A stretch of 64,000 bases of DNA from an uncultured Oscillospiraceae bacterium (GCA_910587645.1 CAJUNA010000005.1:124001-188000), one strand, 5' to 3'. Counted from the stretch's first letter, positions 33,096 through 41,938 are shown. The notes: generated by a model not told the origin, from the letters alone. Numbers and translations are program-made.

Positions 33096-33165
33096 CAAAC
33101 AGTGATTGGGCCTGTTGGAATGGAATACAAGCCTTTCCATATCAGCAGGTAAACAGAAGATATTC

Positions 33166-33212
33166 GCAAGGGGGGATCCCCCCTTGCGTCCGTAGGGAAC
33201 CTACGGACGCAA
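33166..33212 (+). repeat. Two overlapping hairpins in the leader of the surface-polysaccharide-like operon
   Basis: A 22-base palindrome gcaagggggg/atccccccttgc-type (33166-33187) overlaps by four bases a second hairpin with arms ttgcgtccgtagg (33184-33196) and cctacggacgcaa (33200-33212). Because they share ttgc at 33184-33187, both cannot form completely at once. They lie 56 bases ahead of the first gene's start. Either a conditional RNA switch or an end of a mobile-element remnant would give this pattern. Confidence 0.65.
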
Positions 33213-33267
33213 CTTCTCTCTTGGCCACTGGAGACGCAAAGGAACATCGAAAGGGGCAGTATATAAT

Positions 33268-34248
33268 GTGTTTAAAAAAATAAAAAATAATTGCTGGCTC
33301 TGTGCCGAAAATCAAATTCGCTCCAGGGTCTCACCTAGGCCTGGCTGGTATGTATGTGTGCTCCTGTGCGTGGCGCTCTTCCTGGGCGCTCCTGTCTATG
33401 CTTCTGAATCCGCCGCCCCCCCTCCTGGTCCTGCGGGATTATTTTCCTGGAGCGCGGAGACCGTCAACAAGACAGACGGAGAGCTATTTAAGCTGATGAA
33501 AGAGCAGGGATTGACCGTCTTGTACCAGAACATCTCCAGCAAAAACAGCCGCCAGGAGCAGATGTCCGTTTTTGTGGAAAGTGCTGTGGACGAAGGGGTT
33601 ACTGTCTATTACCTAACTGGGGACGCGTCCTGGGGCCTGGACCCGGATGGAGAAAGATTGTGTGAAGCTGTAAAAGACGCCGTTGCCTATAACCGCAGGA
33701 TCAAGCGGAAATTCCTGGCCCGGCGGGAGGCGGACGGAAAACAGTGGGCCACGATCCCACAACTGGCGGGAATTGTATTTGACGTTGAGCCATACACGCT
33801 AAAGGAATGGGATAAGAACCCGGAAAAGGTGATGGGGAGTTTTGTATCCGGGATGAAGGAGGCATATGCGCTGGCGCAGGACTACGGGTTGGAAGTCATT
33901 GTCTGTATACCCTGGTATTACGATGATAAAGGCCAGCAGAAGGGGCTGGAGGAACTGATAGAAAATGGCTGTGACCGTATTGCGGTAATGAATTACTATC
34001 GCGGCGCAGAAATCAAAAACATTGCCACGGAGGTGGATCTGGTACAAAAACATGGAAAAGGGATCATCACCATATATGAGCTGCAAAAGGCGGACGGCCA
34101 CGGCTTAAAGGAGATCAACACCTACTACAACTCCGGCCTTGCCGCCCTGGCGAGAAGCTTCAAAAGTGTCATGGAAGCCTACCCAGAGCAAACGATCTCC
34201 ATTGCTTACCATGACTACCGGGCGTTAAAGGAGGTACTGAAAAGGTGA
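33268..34248 (+). CDS. Exported TIM-barrel-like protein, first gene of the VTC/CotH/GT2 operon
   Basis: 326 residues. An N-terminal signal (basic start, then WYVCVLLCVALFLGAPVYASES, with cleavage likely after VYA) precedes a single domain. Alternating strands and helices with GIVFDVEPYTLKEW, LEVIVCIPWYYDD and DRIAVMNYYRG suggest a (beta/alpha)8 barrel. The D-x-E in FDVEPY resembles the catalytic DxE of GH18-like enzymes, but I cannot assign a family. It may process or bind the product of the GT2 synthase encoded at the operon's end. It starts with GTG after AAAGGGG. Its stop overlaps the VTC start (GTGA). Confidence 0.75.
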   Translation: MFKKIKNNCWLCAENQIRSRVSPRPGWYVCVLLCVALFLGAPVYASESAAPPPGPAGLFSWSAETVNKTDGELFKLMKEQGLTVLYQNISSKNSRQEQMSVFVESAVDEGVTVYYLTGDASWGLDPDGERLCEAVKDAVAYNRRIKRKFLARREADGKQWATIPQLAGIVFDVEPYTLKEWDKNPEKVMGSFVSGMKEAYALAQDYGLEVIVCIPWYYDDKGQQKGLEELIENGCDRIAVMNYYRGAEIKNIATEVDLVQKHGKGIITIYELQKADGHGLKEINTYYNSGLAALARSFKSVMEAYPEQTISIAYHDYRALKEVLKR

Positions 34249-34940
34249 ATGAAGTCCTGCGGCAGGAGAAAAAATTTCTAATTGGCCTGCCCGATTACTA
34301 CTACCACAGCGGGAACCTGGCAAAATTCATGCTGGAGGATCCCCACAACCGGGGGGATGGATACCCTATCCGCTCCCTCTATTTCGACTCGCTGGAAGAC
34401 CGGGACTTTCAAGAGAAGGTGGACGGCGTGGCGGTGCGGCGGAAGATCAGGCTTCGCTGCTACGGCCCGGACAGCGGCTTTGCCTTGCTGGAGGTCAAGC
34501 AGAAGGAAGCGAATTTGCAAAAAAAACGATCCCTGCGTCTCTCCCGGGAGGAGGCAGTTTGCTTGATCCAGGGAGACTACAGCGTGTTACTATCCCTCCA
34601 GGAGCCGCTGGCCCAGGAGTGCTACGCCCTTATGAATATCCATGGCTACCAGCCCCGCTCCGTAGTGGAATACCGCCGGAGGGCTTTTATCGCCAGGGAA
34701 AATAAAATCCGGGTGACCTTTGACCACCATATCGTGGGAACGGAGAGCGGTTTTGACATTTTTGACAGTGCGCTTCCCCAGTACCCTGTCCAGGACACAT
34801 CGCTGGTGGTACTGGAGGTGAAATACAATGGCTTTCTGTTGAGTTATATCAAAGATATGCTTAGCAATTGCGCCACCGGGGAGCTGTCAGTGAGTAAATA
34901 CTGCCTAAGCCGGACCATCGGCAAACATTTTGATTTTTAA
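34245..34940 (+). CDS. VTC-domain (polyphosphate polymerase-type) protein
   Basis: 231 residues, cytoplasmic. The VTC tunnel fold is indicated by RQEKKFLIGLPDYYY, YPIRSLYFDSLEDRDFQEKVDGVAVRRKIRLRCYG, LLEVKQKEANLQKKRSLRLS, VEYRRRAFIARENKIRVTFD and a C-terminal VVLEVKYNGFL..YIKDML. Repeated basic residues (R, K) and acidic metal ligands (E in LEVK, FD) are kept. In yeast Vtc4 this domain polymerises ATP gamma-phosphate into polyphosphate. Bacterial copies often sit beside DUF4956 and CotH genes, as here, with unknown roles. It starts with GTG overlapping the preceding stop, with AGGAGG upstream. Confidence 0.92.
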   Translation: MNEVLRQEKKFLIGLPDYYYHSGNLAKFMLEDPHNRGDGYPIRSLYFDSLEDRDFQEKVDGVAVRRKIRLRCYGPDSGFALLEVKQKEANLQKKRSLRLSREEAVCLIQGDYSVLLSLQEPLAQECYALMNIHGYQPRSVVEYRRRAFIARENKIRVTFDHHIVGTESGFDIFDSALPQYPVQDTSLVVLEVKYNGFLLSYIKDMLSNCATGELSVSKYCLSRTIGKHFDF

Positions 34941-34957
34941 GCAAGGAGACAAAAATT

Positions 34958-35635
34958 ATGAGAGAGTATCTTGCGCAGCTTATCGCGGAGAGCGGAACAC
35001 TTACCTCACAGGAAATCGTATTACATATTGCAGCCTCGGCAGTGTTGAGCGTTGCCATTTACATTTCCTACTGGTACACCCACGCCGGAACGGCATACAG
35101 CAAAAAATTTAATGTGTCCCTGGTGTCCCTCACCATCCTCACGGCTACTGTCATGACAGTCATTGGCAACAACATCGCCCTGTCCCTTGGTATGGTGGGC
35201 GCCCTGTCCATTGTGCGGTTCCGCACAGCTATCAAGGATTCCCGGGATACCGCCTATATCTTTTGGACTATTATTGTAGGTATCTGCTGCGGCGTAGGAG
35301 ATTATCTGGTGGCCGGTGTGGGCACTGCCATAGTGTTTGTGGTTCTGCTGCTCCTGGGCCGGGTGCGGAATGAAAACCGCATCCTGCTGATTATCCGGGG
35401 TGCAAAGGAACAAAGCGGGGATATGGAGCGCCTGGTATTCTCCTATTTTGACAAGCGGGCCCTCCTGCGGGTGCGCAACACCACAACTGAACACGTGGAG
35501 CTGATTTATGAGATGCCCCGGAAGGTTTGGCAGACAAACTATCAAAAGGATCTGGACATCTCGGATGCCTTATATGCCCTGGGCGGCACTGAATACGTAA
35601 ATACTGTGACCCAGAGCGATGAAATCAGCGGGTGA
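34958..35635 (+). CDS. DUF4956 membrane protein
   Basis: 225 residues. Four membrane helices lie in the first ~145 residues (IVLHIAASAVLSVAIYISYW; VSLTILTATVMTVIG; SLGMVGALSIVRFRTAIKD; VGTAIVFVVLLLLG). The signature NNIALSLGMVGALSIVRFRTAIKDSRDTAYIFW defines DUF4956. The rest is a soluble C-terminal domain of ferredoxin-like character. Its role is unknown; genomic pairing with VTC proteins suggests the two form a membrane phosphotransfer or polyphosphate-handling unit. SD AAGGAGA is 8 bases before the ATG. Confidence 0.93.
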   Translation: MREYLAQLIAESGTLTSQEIVLHIAASAVLSVAIYISYWYTHAGTAYSKKFNVSLVSLTILTATVMTVIGNNIALSLGMVGALSIVRFRTAIKDSRDTAYIFWTIIVGICCGVGDYLVAGVGTAIVFVVLLLLGRVRNENRILLIIRGAKEQSGDMERLVFSYFDKRALLRVRNTTTEHVELIYEMPRKVWQTNYQKDLDISDALYALGGTEYVNTVTQSDEISG

Positions 35636-37173
35636 CGGCCATGCGGCGCGGTATCATTGCAATGGCGGGCATGGCGGTATGCGTCCTGCTGCTGTCCGTC
35701 TTTTTCCAGGATCTGGGGGGCCAGGCCGGCGTACTGCGCTATCAGCAGCACCGGGAACAGCCCTCGGAGGAGGCGCTTGGCCCCTGCGGGGCTTGCGGTG
35801 GAGCAGGCACGCTCTGCACCCATCTGCCCATCATCCATATCGAGACCGGCGGCCAAACCATTCCAGGCCGGCCTTATGAGGGGCCGGACAGGGTGACGGC
35901 GGGCTATTACACTGGGGACTTTGGCGAGGAGGAAATTCTAGTCCGGTTCTCCACCATATCGGAGGAGGGTGTCTGGCATCATGGGGACGACGCCCCCACC
36001 GAGGAAGGAACCGCCCTTTTCCGTTACCGGGGCAACAGCTCCCGGTGGTTTACCAAGGGCAATTTCCGTTTGCGAACCGTGGAGGAGGATGATCCGCTGA
36101 CCGCCCGGCGGCTGGGGCTTCTGGGGATGAAGGCCGGCAAGGAGTGGGCGCTCCACGGCCCCTTCCTGGACAAGACGCTCATGCGTAATTACATGTGCAT
36201 GAACCTCTCGGCGGAGGTAATGGGGACGTGGGTGCCGGATACCCGCTTCTGTGAGGTAATCCTGGATGGAGAGTATCAGGGGGTCTATCTCCTGATGGAG
36301 ACCATCGGCGTAGAGGAAAACCGGCTTGACCTGCGGGAGTACGAGCCAGGGGATCCCGTACTGAGCTATCTGGTTCGGATTGAGCCCTATACCAATCCGG
36401 GGAAGGTACTGGACAACTTCAGCCACTATTCCTACCGGATGGAACCGGGGAGGCACCTGGAACTGTTATATCCAGGGGTGGCAAATCAGACCAGGCAGGT
36501 GCGGGAATATGTGCAGGCGGATTACAACGAAGCGGAGCGGATGCTATATTCTGTAGAAATGCTGGACGGCTCCGGCAGCTGGCAGCAGGAGCTGGACATG
36601 GAGTCCTTTGTAAATTATTACATCCTCATGGAGTTTTTCGGCATTAACGACACCTTTGGCGCGTCCACCTACTTTTACCGGGATGCCCGGGGAAAGCTGT
36701 CCATCGGCCCAGTGTGGGATTACAACAATGCCTTTGACAACTTCCTGCGGCCCATCTCCAGCCAGGAGTTTCTGCTTTCCCAGCGGGGCTGGTATGCCAA
36801 GCTGACGCAGGACAGGGAATTTGTGGAGCAGGTGATCTCCCGCTACCGCCAGCTGCGCCGGGGCGTCCTCTCCGAGGAGCGCCTGGTGGCCTATGAGAAG
36901 GAGATCGAAGCATGGCTGGGCAGCGCCGTGGACAGGAACTTCTCTGTTTGGGGCTGGACCTTCGACCCGGAGCAACTCAGCTCCCGGGAGCGCCAGCGGC
37001 CTGACCCGGCAACCGGTGAGACCCTGCAAGAGGCCAACCCCTCCAGCTATAAGGAGGCGGTAGCGTGGATGATGGACTACATCATAGGCCGGGGCCGGTG
37101 GATGGATGAGCATATTGAGTCCCTGCGCCAGTACTGCCACCCCTCCCGATTTGCCAACCAAATGCTGGGTTAG
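35632..37173 (+). CDS. CotH-family atypical protein kinase, membrane-anchored or exported
   Basis: 513 residues with an N-terminal hydrophobic anchor (GIIAMAGMAVCVLLLSVFF). CotH motifs are GTALFRYRGNSSRWFTKGNFRLR, KEWALHGPFLDKTLMRNYMC, EVILDGEYQGVYLLMETIG and IGPVWDYNNAFDN, which carries the DxxxAF-type metal-binding Asp. CotH of Bacillus is a spore-coat protein kinase; the many vegetative paralogues are uncharacterised. Here the catalytic part appears to lie outside the membrane. A CPGACGG-like Cys-rich patch (residues about 52-62) may bind metal or form disulfides. Start: GTG overlapping the DUF4956 stop, or the ATG three codons later; neither has a strong SD. Confidence 0.9.
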   Translation: MTAMRRGIIAMAGMAVCVLLLSVFFQDLGGQAGVLRYQQHREQPSEEALGPCGACGGAGTLCTHLPIIHIETGGQTIPGRPYEGPDRVTAGYYTGDFGEEEILVRFSTISEEGVWHHGDDAPTEEGTALFRYRGNSSRWFTKGNFRLRTVEEDDPLTARRLGLLGMKAGKEWALHGPFLDKTLMRNYMCMNLSAEVMGTWVPDTRFCEVILDGEYQGVYLLMETIGVEENRLDLREYEPGDPVLSYLVRIEPYTNPGKVLDNFSHYSYRMEPGRHLELLYPGVANQTRQVREYVQADYNEAERMLYSVEMLDGSGSWQQELDMESFVNYYILMEFFGINDTFGASTYFYRDARGKLSIGPVWDYNNAFDNFLRPISSQEFLLSQRGWYAKLTQDREFVEQVISRYRQLRRGVLSEERLVAYEKEIEAWLGSAVDRNFSVWGWTFDPEQLSSRERQRPDPATGETLQEANPSSYKEAVAWMMDYIIGRGRWMDEHIESLRQYCHPSRFANQMLG

Positions 37174-37185
37174 GAGGGAAGCGAA

Positions 37186-39312
37186 ATGAAACGTTTTGTA
37201 GCGGCGGCTGTTCTGCTGCTGGCGGTTGGGATCGGGGCCTATTGGGCCATATTTTACGGCGGGTTTTACCTGCGTTTTGGCGAACGTCCCTCTGTGGACA
37301 TCCCCTTTCGGGCAGAGGGAACAGGGCTTCAGCACTGGGATGGGCAGGGCTATGTCCCGTTTATCCTGCGGGGGGTGGACGTGTCCGCCAGTCTCCCGGG
37401 GCACTACGCCACCGCCTATGACACAGGGGAGGAGGACTACCTTCGCTGGTTTGAGGCCATCGGGGACATGGGGGCTAACGCTGTCCGGGCCACCAGCATT
37501 ATGAACGATAATTTTTACAATGCCCTCTATACCTACAACACCAGCCACAGCCGGCCTTTGTACCTGCTCCAGGGCACCAGCGTCAGCGATGCTGTGGGGG
37601 ATGGCTCCAAGGACGCCTACACCTCCAGTTTCCTTGATTCCCTGTTGGAGGACGGCAAATCCCTGGTGGACATTATCCATGGGCGGAAGGATCTCCCGGC
37701 TGTGGGAATCCGGAGCGGCGGGATCTACCGGCAGGACATCTCCCCTTGGGTGATTGGTTTTCTGATTGGGACGGAATGGTATGCAGACACCATCTCCTAT
37801 ACGGATCACAGCACCATCCGTTCCGGTGCTTACCAAGGGGCCTACTTTCAAACAACAGCGGATGCCACACCCTTTGAGGCGGCAATGGCCCGGGTTATGG
37901 ATGAAATCACCGCCTATGAGACGGATAAATACAGCGCGCAGCGGCCCGTTGGATTTCTCTGCGACCCCTCCTGCGACTTTTTGGAGTATGAGGAGGTCTA
38001 CGCCCGCCAAATGGAAAAGCACGCGCAGGCAAACCCGGAGCATGTGACGCCCCTGCCCGCCATGGAAGCGGGACGCTTCGCCGCCTACCGGCTCTACGAC
38101 TTTTGCGATACCTTTACGGACTATCTTTCCTCCAGACAGAAACAATCCCTTGCGCCACTACTGGCAGGCATGTCCACAAACCAGCCCTACGGCGGTTATC
38201 TGGGGCTGATGGGCCGGTATCATACCATGCCGGTACTGGCGGCGGGCTACGGCTTTTCCACCAGCCGGGGAGCCATTGTTCAAAACCAGGCCCCCCTGAG
38301 TGAGGAAGAGCAGGGACGGCGTTTGGTGGAAGTAAGCCAGGCACTGGAGGCCAATGGCTGGGCAGGTGGTTTTATCTCCACCTGGCAGGATGAGTGGGAC
38401 CGGAGAAGCTGGAACACCGCCTTTGCCGCAGTCCCTACGGAGCATTACCTGTGGCACGATTTGCAGACGGTGGACCAGAGCTATGGCCTGATGGCCTTCG
38501 AGCCGGGAAAAGACGCGGCTTGTATCCTGGATGGAAACGCCTCCGAATGGACGGCAGCGGATCTTTTACTGGAAGGGGGCGGGATGCGGTTGTCCGCCCG
38601 CTATGACGCGGAGGGGCTTTATCTGCTTCTGGAGGGCGTAAGCCAGGAGGAGACGGTCTATCTGCCGCTGGACGTCTCCGCTGAAGTGGGAAGCTTCTCC
38701 TGCGCCAGTCCCTCCCTGACCTTCCAGCGGGAGACAGATTTTATACTGTGCCTGGATGGAACAGCCAACAGCCGCCTGCTGGTGCAGGATCACTGGAACC
38801 CCCTGCGGGAACGGTTCCTGTATGAGACCGAAGGCGATGACCCTTTTCTGGATTTCCCGGGGCGGGACAGCGCCAAGTTTGTCCCGCTGGGCATGGCGGT
38901 GCAGAACCCTCTGCTGGTGGATACGCTGACCCCGGAGACCAGGGCCCTCCAGCGCCTGTGGGTATGGGAAACCGGGAAACTAGTCCACGGAAACGGAGAT
39001 AGCCAATCCCCGGACTATTACTCCCTGGCCGACTTCTGCTATGGAGAGGGATGTGTGGAAATCCGCCTCCCCTGGCTGCTTCTGAATATAGGGGCTCCCG
39101 CCTCCATGATGGTTCACCGGGACTATTACCAGCATTATGGCGTGGAGTTCAAACAAATTCGGGAGCTGTGGATCGGGGTAGCCCGGGACGGCGAAAGGGA
39201 TGGGATCTTGATGGAAGCTTTGCGGGTCAAGGGCTGGAAAAGCCTGGCGTTCCGGGAGCGGCTGAAAGAGAGCTATTACATAGTGCAGGCATATTGGAAG
39301 GGAGGGGATTAG
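37186..39312 (+). CDS. Membrane-anchored TIM-barrel hydrolase/transglycosylase-like protein with C-terminal beta domain
   Basis: 708 residues. One N-terminal membrane anchor (AAAVLLLAVGIGAYWAIFYGG) leads to an outside region. Residues about 60-430 (FILRGVDVSASLPGHYATAYDTGEEDYLRWFEAIGDMGANAVRATS, VIGFLIGTEWYADT, MPVLAAGYGFSTSRG, GWAGGFISTWQDEWDRRSWNT) resemble glycoside-hydrolase TIM barrels such as GH5/GH72-type glucanosyltransferases. The segment ILDGNASEWTAADLLLEGGGMRLSARYDAEGLYLLLEG starts a CBM9/DOMON-like beta domain. It could trim or remodel the polymer made by the GT2 synthase encoded downstream. The family is not certain. SD GGAGGG precedes the ATG, 12 bases after the CotH stop. Confidence 0.75.
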   Translation: MKRFVAAAVLLLAVGIGAYWAIFYGGFYLRFGERPSVDIPFRAEGTGLQHWDGQGYVPFILRGVDVSASLPGHYATAYDTGEEDYLRWFEAIGDMGANAVRATSIMNDNFYNALYTYNTSHSRPLYLLQGTSVSDAVGDGSKDAYTSSFLDSLLEDGKSLVDIIHGRKDLPAVGIRSGGIYRQDISPWVIGFLIGTEWYADTISYTDHSTIRSGAYQGAYFQTTADATPFEAAMARVMDEITAYETDKYSAQRPVGFLCDPSCDFLEYEEVYARQMEKHAQANPEHVTPLPAMEAGRFAAYRLYDFCDTFTDYLSSRQKQSLAPLLAGMSTNQPYGGYLGLMGRYHTMPVLAAGYGFSTSRGAIVQNQAPLSEEEQGRRLVEVSQALEANGWAGGFISTWQDEWDRRSWNTAFAAVPTEHYLWHDLQTVDQSYGLMAFEPGKDAACILDGNASEWTAADLLLEGGGMRLSARYDAEGLYLLLEGVSQEETVYLPLDVSAEVGSFSCASPSLTFQRETDFILCLDGTANSRLLVQDHWNPLRERFLYETEGDDPFLDFPGRDSAKFVPLGMAVQNPLLVDTLTPETRALQRLWVWETGKLVHGNGDSQSPDYYSLADFCYGEGCVEIRLPWLLLNIGAPASMMVHRDYYQHYGVEFKQIRELWIGVARDGERDGILMEALRVKGWKSLAFRERLKESYYIVQAYWKGGD

Positions 39313-39313
39313 T

Positions 39314-40429
39314 ATGCGGCTACCGGTCAGGGCCGTCATTTATTTTTACATCTTTATTTGCGTTGTCCTGTTGTTGTTCAATCTGCTGTATATTTTCCGT
39401 TCTGGAAGCGTTAAACGGCAGCAGCGGCGGAAGATCCAGCATTGGAAAAAATATCTGGACAGCTTCACGGAGGGGACTCCCATACGGGAGCACGGCGAGC
39501 TGTTCCGCCAGTTGAAAAATGTCCAGGAGCTCATGGCCTTTTATGAGGCGATGGGGAGCCGGGAGCAAGAACAGCCGGGAGAAGCAGCGTCTTTCTTCCA
39601 GAAAAATCATTCCACAGTTTTAGAGCTCGCACGGGAATATGGTGAAAAGGACGCCATGGAGCAGGCGTTTTTCGCTTATGTGATCGCCGCCTTTCATCCA
39701 GCTATTGGAGACCGGCGAAGCCCACTGCTGGAGCAGCTTTTGAACTATCTGGATCACTCCACGGTATACAGCCGGGAAAATATACTGAATGCCCTTTACG
39801 CCCTTGGAAATATCCAGTCGGTGGAACACGCTTTCCTTCTTATGAGCCAGCGAGGCTGGTATCACGACCCCAGGCTTCTGTCCGATGGCCTAAACCGGTT
39901 TCAGGGAGAAAAAGAAACCCTGGCTAACCGGCTTTGGCGCTGCCGTGACCAACTGATCGAGTGCTTTCAAGTGGGAACCATCCGCTTTGCCGAATCCTTT
40001 GGCGGAAGCCACTTCCCAGAAGCTTTTTTGAGGGCACTGGAGACAGAGGGCCTGCCCACAGAGACACAATTTACCCTGGTGCGTTATTTCCGCCGCCACG
40101 CAGTCCCATATGCCCAGCCGGTACTCCTGCGTCTCCTCAAGGGCGAATCCGGTGGAAAGCGGGAACTTGCCATTGCGGCGGCCGCCGCCCTTGCGTCCTA
40201 CCCGGATGAAAAGACGCGGCAGGCGTTGAAGGAGGCCCTCCATAGCCCCAATTGGTACGTCCGGCAGAACGCGGCCCGCTCCTTAAAGGCACAGGGCGTT
40301 ACCTGGGAGGAATGTGGGATTGACTCCAGCGCGGACCGCTACGCAACGGAAATGCTGGAATATATCCTTGGGGGACAGCCTGCCCCAAAGGGCGGAGAAA
40401 AAGAAAGGGAGGCGCTGGCAGCGGTATGA
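39314..40429 (+). CDS. HEAT-repeat protein with N-terminal membrane anchor
   Basis: 371 residues. One membrane helix (VIYFYIFICVVLLLFNLLYIF) is followed by a helical solenoid ending in recognisable HEAT/PBS-lyase-like repeats (SGGKRELAIAAAAALASYPDEKTRQALKEALHSPNWYVRQNAARSL). Such repeats bind proteins. It overlaps the GT2 synthase start by 4 bases (ATGA) and so is probably a stoichiometric partner, anchored on the cytoplasmic side of the synthase. No catalytic motif is visible. SD GGAGGG precedes the ATG, which lies 1 base after the upstream stop. Confidence 0.85.
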   Translation: MRLPVRAVIYFYIFICVVLLLFNLLYIFRSGSVKRQQRRKIQHWKKYLDSFTEGTPIREHGELFRQLKNVQELMAFYEAMGSREQEQPGEAASFFQKNHSTVLELAREYGEKDAMEQAFFAYVIAAFHPAIGDRRSPLLEQLLNYLDHSTVYSRENILNALYALGNIQSVEHAFLLMSQRGWYHDPRLLSDGLNRFQGEKETLANRLWRCRDQLIECFQVGTIRFAESFGGSHFPEAFLRALETEGLPTETQFTLVRYFRRHAVPYAQPVLLRLLKGESGGKRELAIAAAAALASYPDEKTRQALKEALHSPNWYVRQNAARSLKAQGVTWEECGIDSSADRYATEMLEYILGGQPAPKGGEKEREALAAV

Positions 40430-41850
40430 GCCAATTGGTTTTTCAAATTCTGCGTGTGGTGGAGACGTTTTTCCTGCTGTACCTGCTGCTTTATGCCTCT
40501 TACCTGTTTCTATCCGTGGCTATGGGGGCTTGGCGGCTTTACCGCCTGGACCGGATGCGTACCATAAAAAACGAGCTGAAACACGATTTTTATTTTCCCG
40601 TCTCGGTCCTGGTGCCTGCCCACAACGAGGAAGTTACCATTTTAGACAATGTGAAATCCCTGCTGGAGCTGGACTATCAGCTCTATGAGGTGATCGTTAT
40701 AGACGATGGTTCCAGCGATGATACCAGCCAGGTGTTGATTGACCACTTTCACATGAAGGAGGTCAGCCGTCCCATCCGGCTGAGTATCCCCTGCAAACCG
40801 ATTCAGGCCGTCTATGAGGCCCCGGATTCCCGGATCCGGCTGACGCTGCTGCGAAAGGAAAACGGTGGAAAAGGCGATGCGCTGAACGCGGGTATTAATG
40901 CCGCGCAATATCCTTACTTCCTCTGTATTGACGCAGACTCCGTACTTCAATGGGATTCACTGGAGCGTATTGTCCAGCCGGTCCTGGAGGACGACAACGT
41001 AGTGGCTGTAGGGGGATTGATCCGTGTAGCCCAATGTATCCAGTTTAATCCGGAAGGTACGGAAGGGGCCCACCGGAAATTAAGTTACCATTTGCCCTGG
41101 AACTTCCTGACCAGCATGCAGGTCATGGAGTATGACCGCTCCTTTCTGGCTTCCCGGATCCTCCTGGATGGCTTCAATGGGAACCTGATTATTTCCGGCG
41201 CCTTCGGCCTGTTCAAAAAGAGCGTGGTCATCGCCGCCGGAGGCTATGCCACCGATGTGCTGGGCGAGGACATGGAGCTGGTAGCCAAGCTCCACGCCTA
41301 CTGCCGGAACAACATGGAGCGGTATTCCATCCGCTATGAACCCAACGCGGTCTGCTGGAGTCAGGCTCCCTCCACGCTGCCGGACCTCTTCAAACAGCGC
41401 CGGCGGTGGCATATCGGCCTGTTTCAATGCATCACGCGCTATCGCTTTATGTTTTTGAAATCCCGCTTTGGAATGGTGGGTACTGCCTCGTATCTCTACT
41501 ATCTGCTCTATGAACTGTATTCGCCCATCATTGAAGTGGTTGGCCTGGTTGTAACCGCTGCTGCCGCCCTGGCGGGGCTGCTCAATGCCAGATTTATGCT
41601 TCAATTTTTCCTGTTGTTTGCGGTTTATAGCTCTATCCTGACAATTACAGCCTTTTTCCAGCGAATTTACACACAAAATATCCGTATCAGCCGCCAGGAT
41701 ATATTTCGGGCTTGCATTATGTGTTTGATTGAGAATATCTTTTTCCGGTTTGTCTTTGACTTTACCCGGCTGAGCGCCTTTATCAGCTACCGGAAAAATA
41801 AGGAAACCTGGGGAACCATCAAACGGATCCGGCATAGCGAGGCCAGATAG
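40426..41850 (+). CDS. Processive GT2 glycosyltransferase (BcsA/IcaA-like polysaccharide synthase)
   Basis: 474 residues. There is one N-terminal membrane helix (about 10-38) and a GT-A domain with VPAHNEE, IDDGSSDDT (93-100), ENGGKGDALNAG, the DxD motif DAD (169-171), GEDME (280-284, the catalytic-base TED-type motif) and QRRRW (324-328, the Q(Q/R)xRW product-binding motif). Three to four C-terminal helices follow. This is the set of processive synthases for cellulose, PNAG or hyaluronan; it has no PilZ domain. The product is unknown. It is the last gene of the seven-gene operon, and the HEAT protein is coupled to it. Confidence 0.95.
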   Translation: MSQLVFQILRVVETFFLLYLLLYASYLFLSVAMGAWRLYRLDRMRTIKNELKHDFYFPVSVLVPAHNEEVTILDNVKSLLELDYQLYEVIVIDDGSSDDTSQVLIDHFHMKEVSRPIRLSIPCKPIQAVYEAPDSRIRLTLLRKENGGKGDALNAGINAAQYPYFLCIDADSVLQWDSLERIVQPVLEDDNVVAVGGLIRVAQCIQFNPEGTEGAHRKLSYHLPWNFLTSMQVMEYDRSFLASRILLDGFNGNLIISGAFGLFKKSVVIAAGGYATDVLGEDMELVAKLHAYCRNNMERYSIRYEPNAVCWSQAPSTLPDLFKQRRRWHIGLFQCITRYRFMFLKSRFGMVGTASYLYYLLYELYSPIIEVVGLVVTAAAALAGLLNARFMLQFFLLFAVYSSILTITAFFQRIYTQNIRISRQDIFRACIMCLIENIFFRFVFDFTRLSAFISYRKNKETWGTIKRIRHSEAR

Positions 41851-41907
41851 ACTGGCCATCTGAGATTTCATGGGTTTGGGCGGGAAGGCGCATAGAAGCT
41901 CAAAAAA

Positions 41908-41938
41908 CGGTATAGCCCTTGTAATCCGGGCTATACCG
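41908..41938 (-). terminator. Second minus-strand terminator downstream of pepF
   Basis: Arms cggtatagccc and gggctataccg around a 9-base loop; read on the minus strand it is followed by TTTTTT. It lies between the convergent GT2 and pepF genes and in the plus direction has no T run. Confidence 0.75.

Noticed and set aside
33166..33212. CRISPR-like or insertion-sequence ends
   Set aside because: There is only one unit of each hairpin, no spaced direct repeats and no transposase gene or target-site duplication was found.
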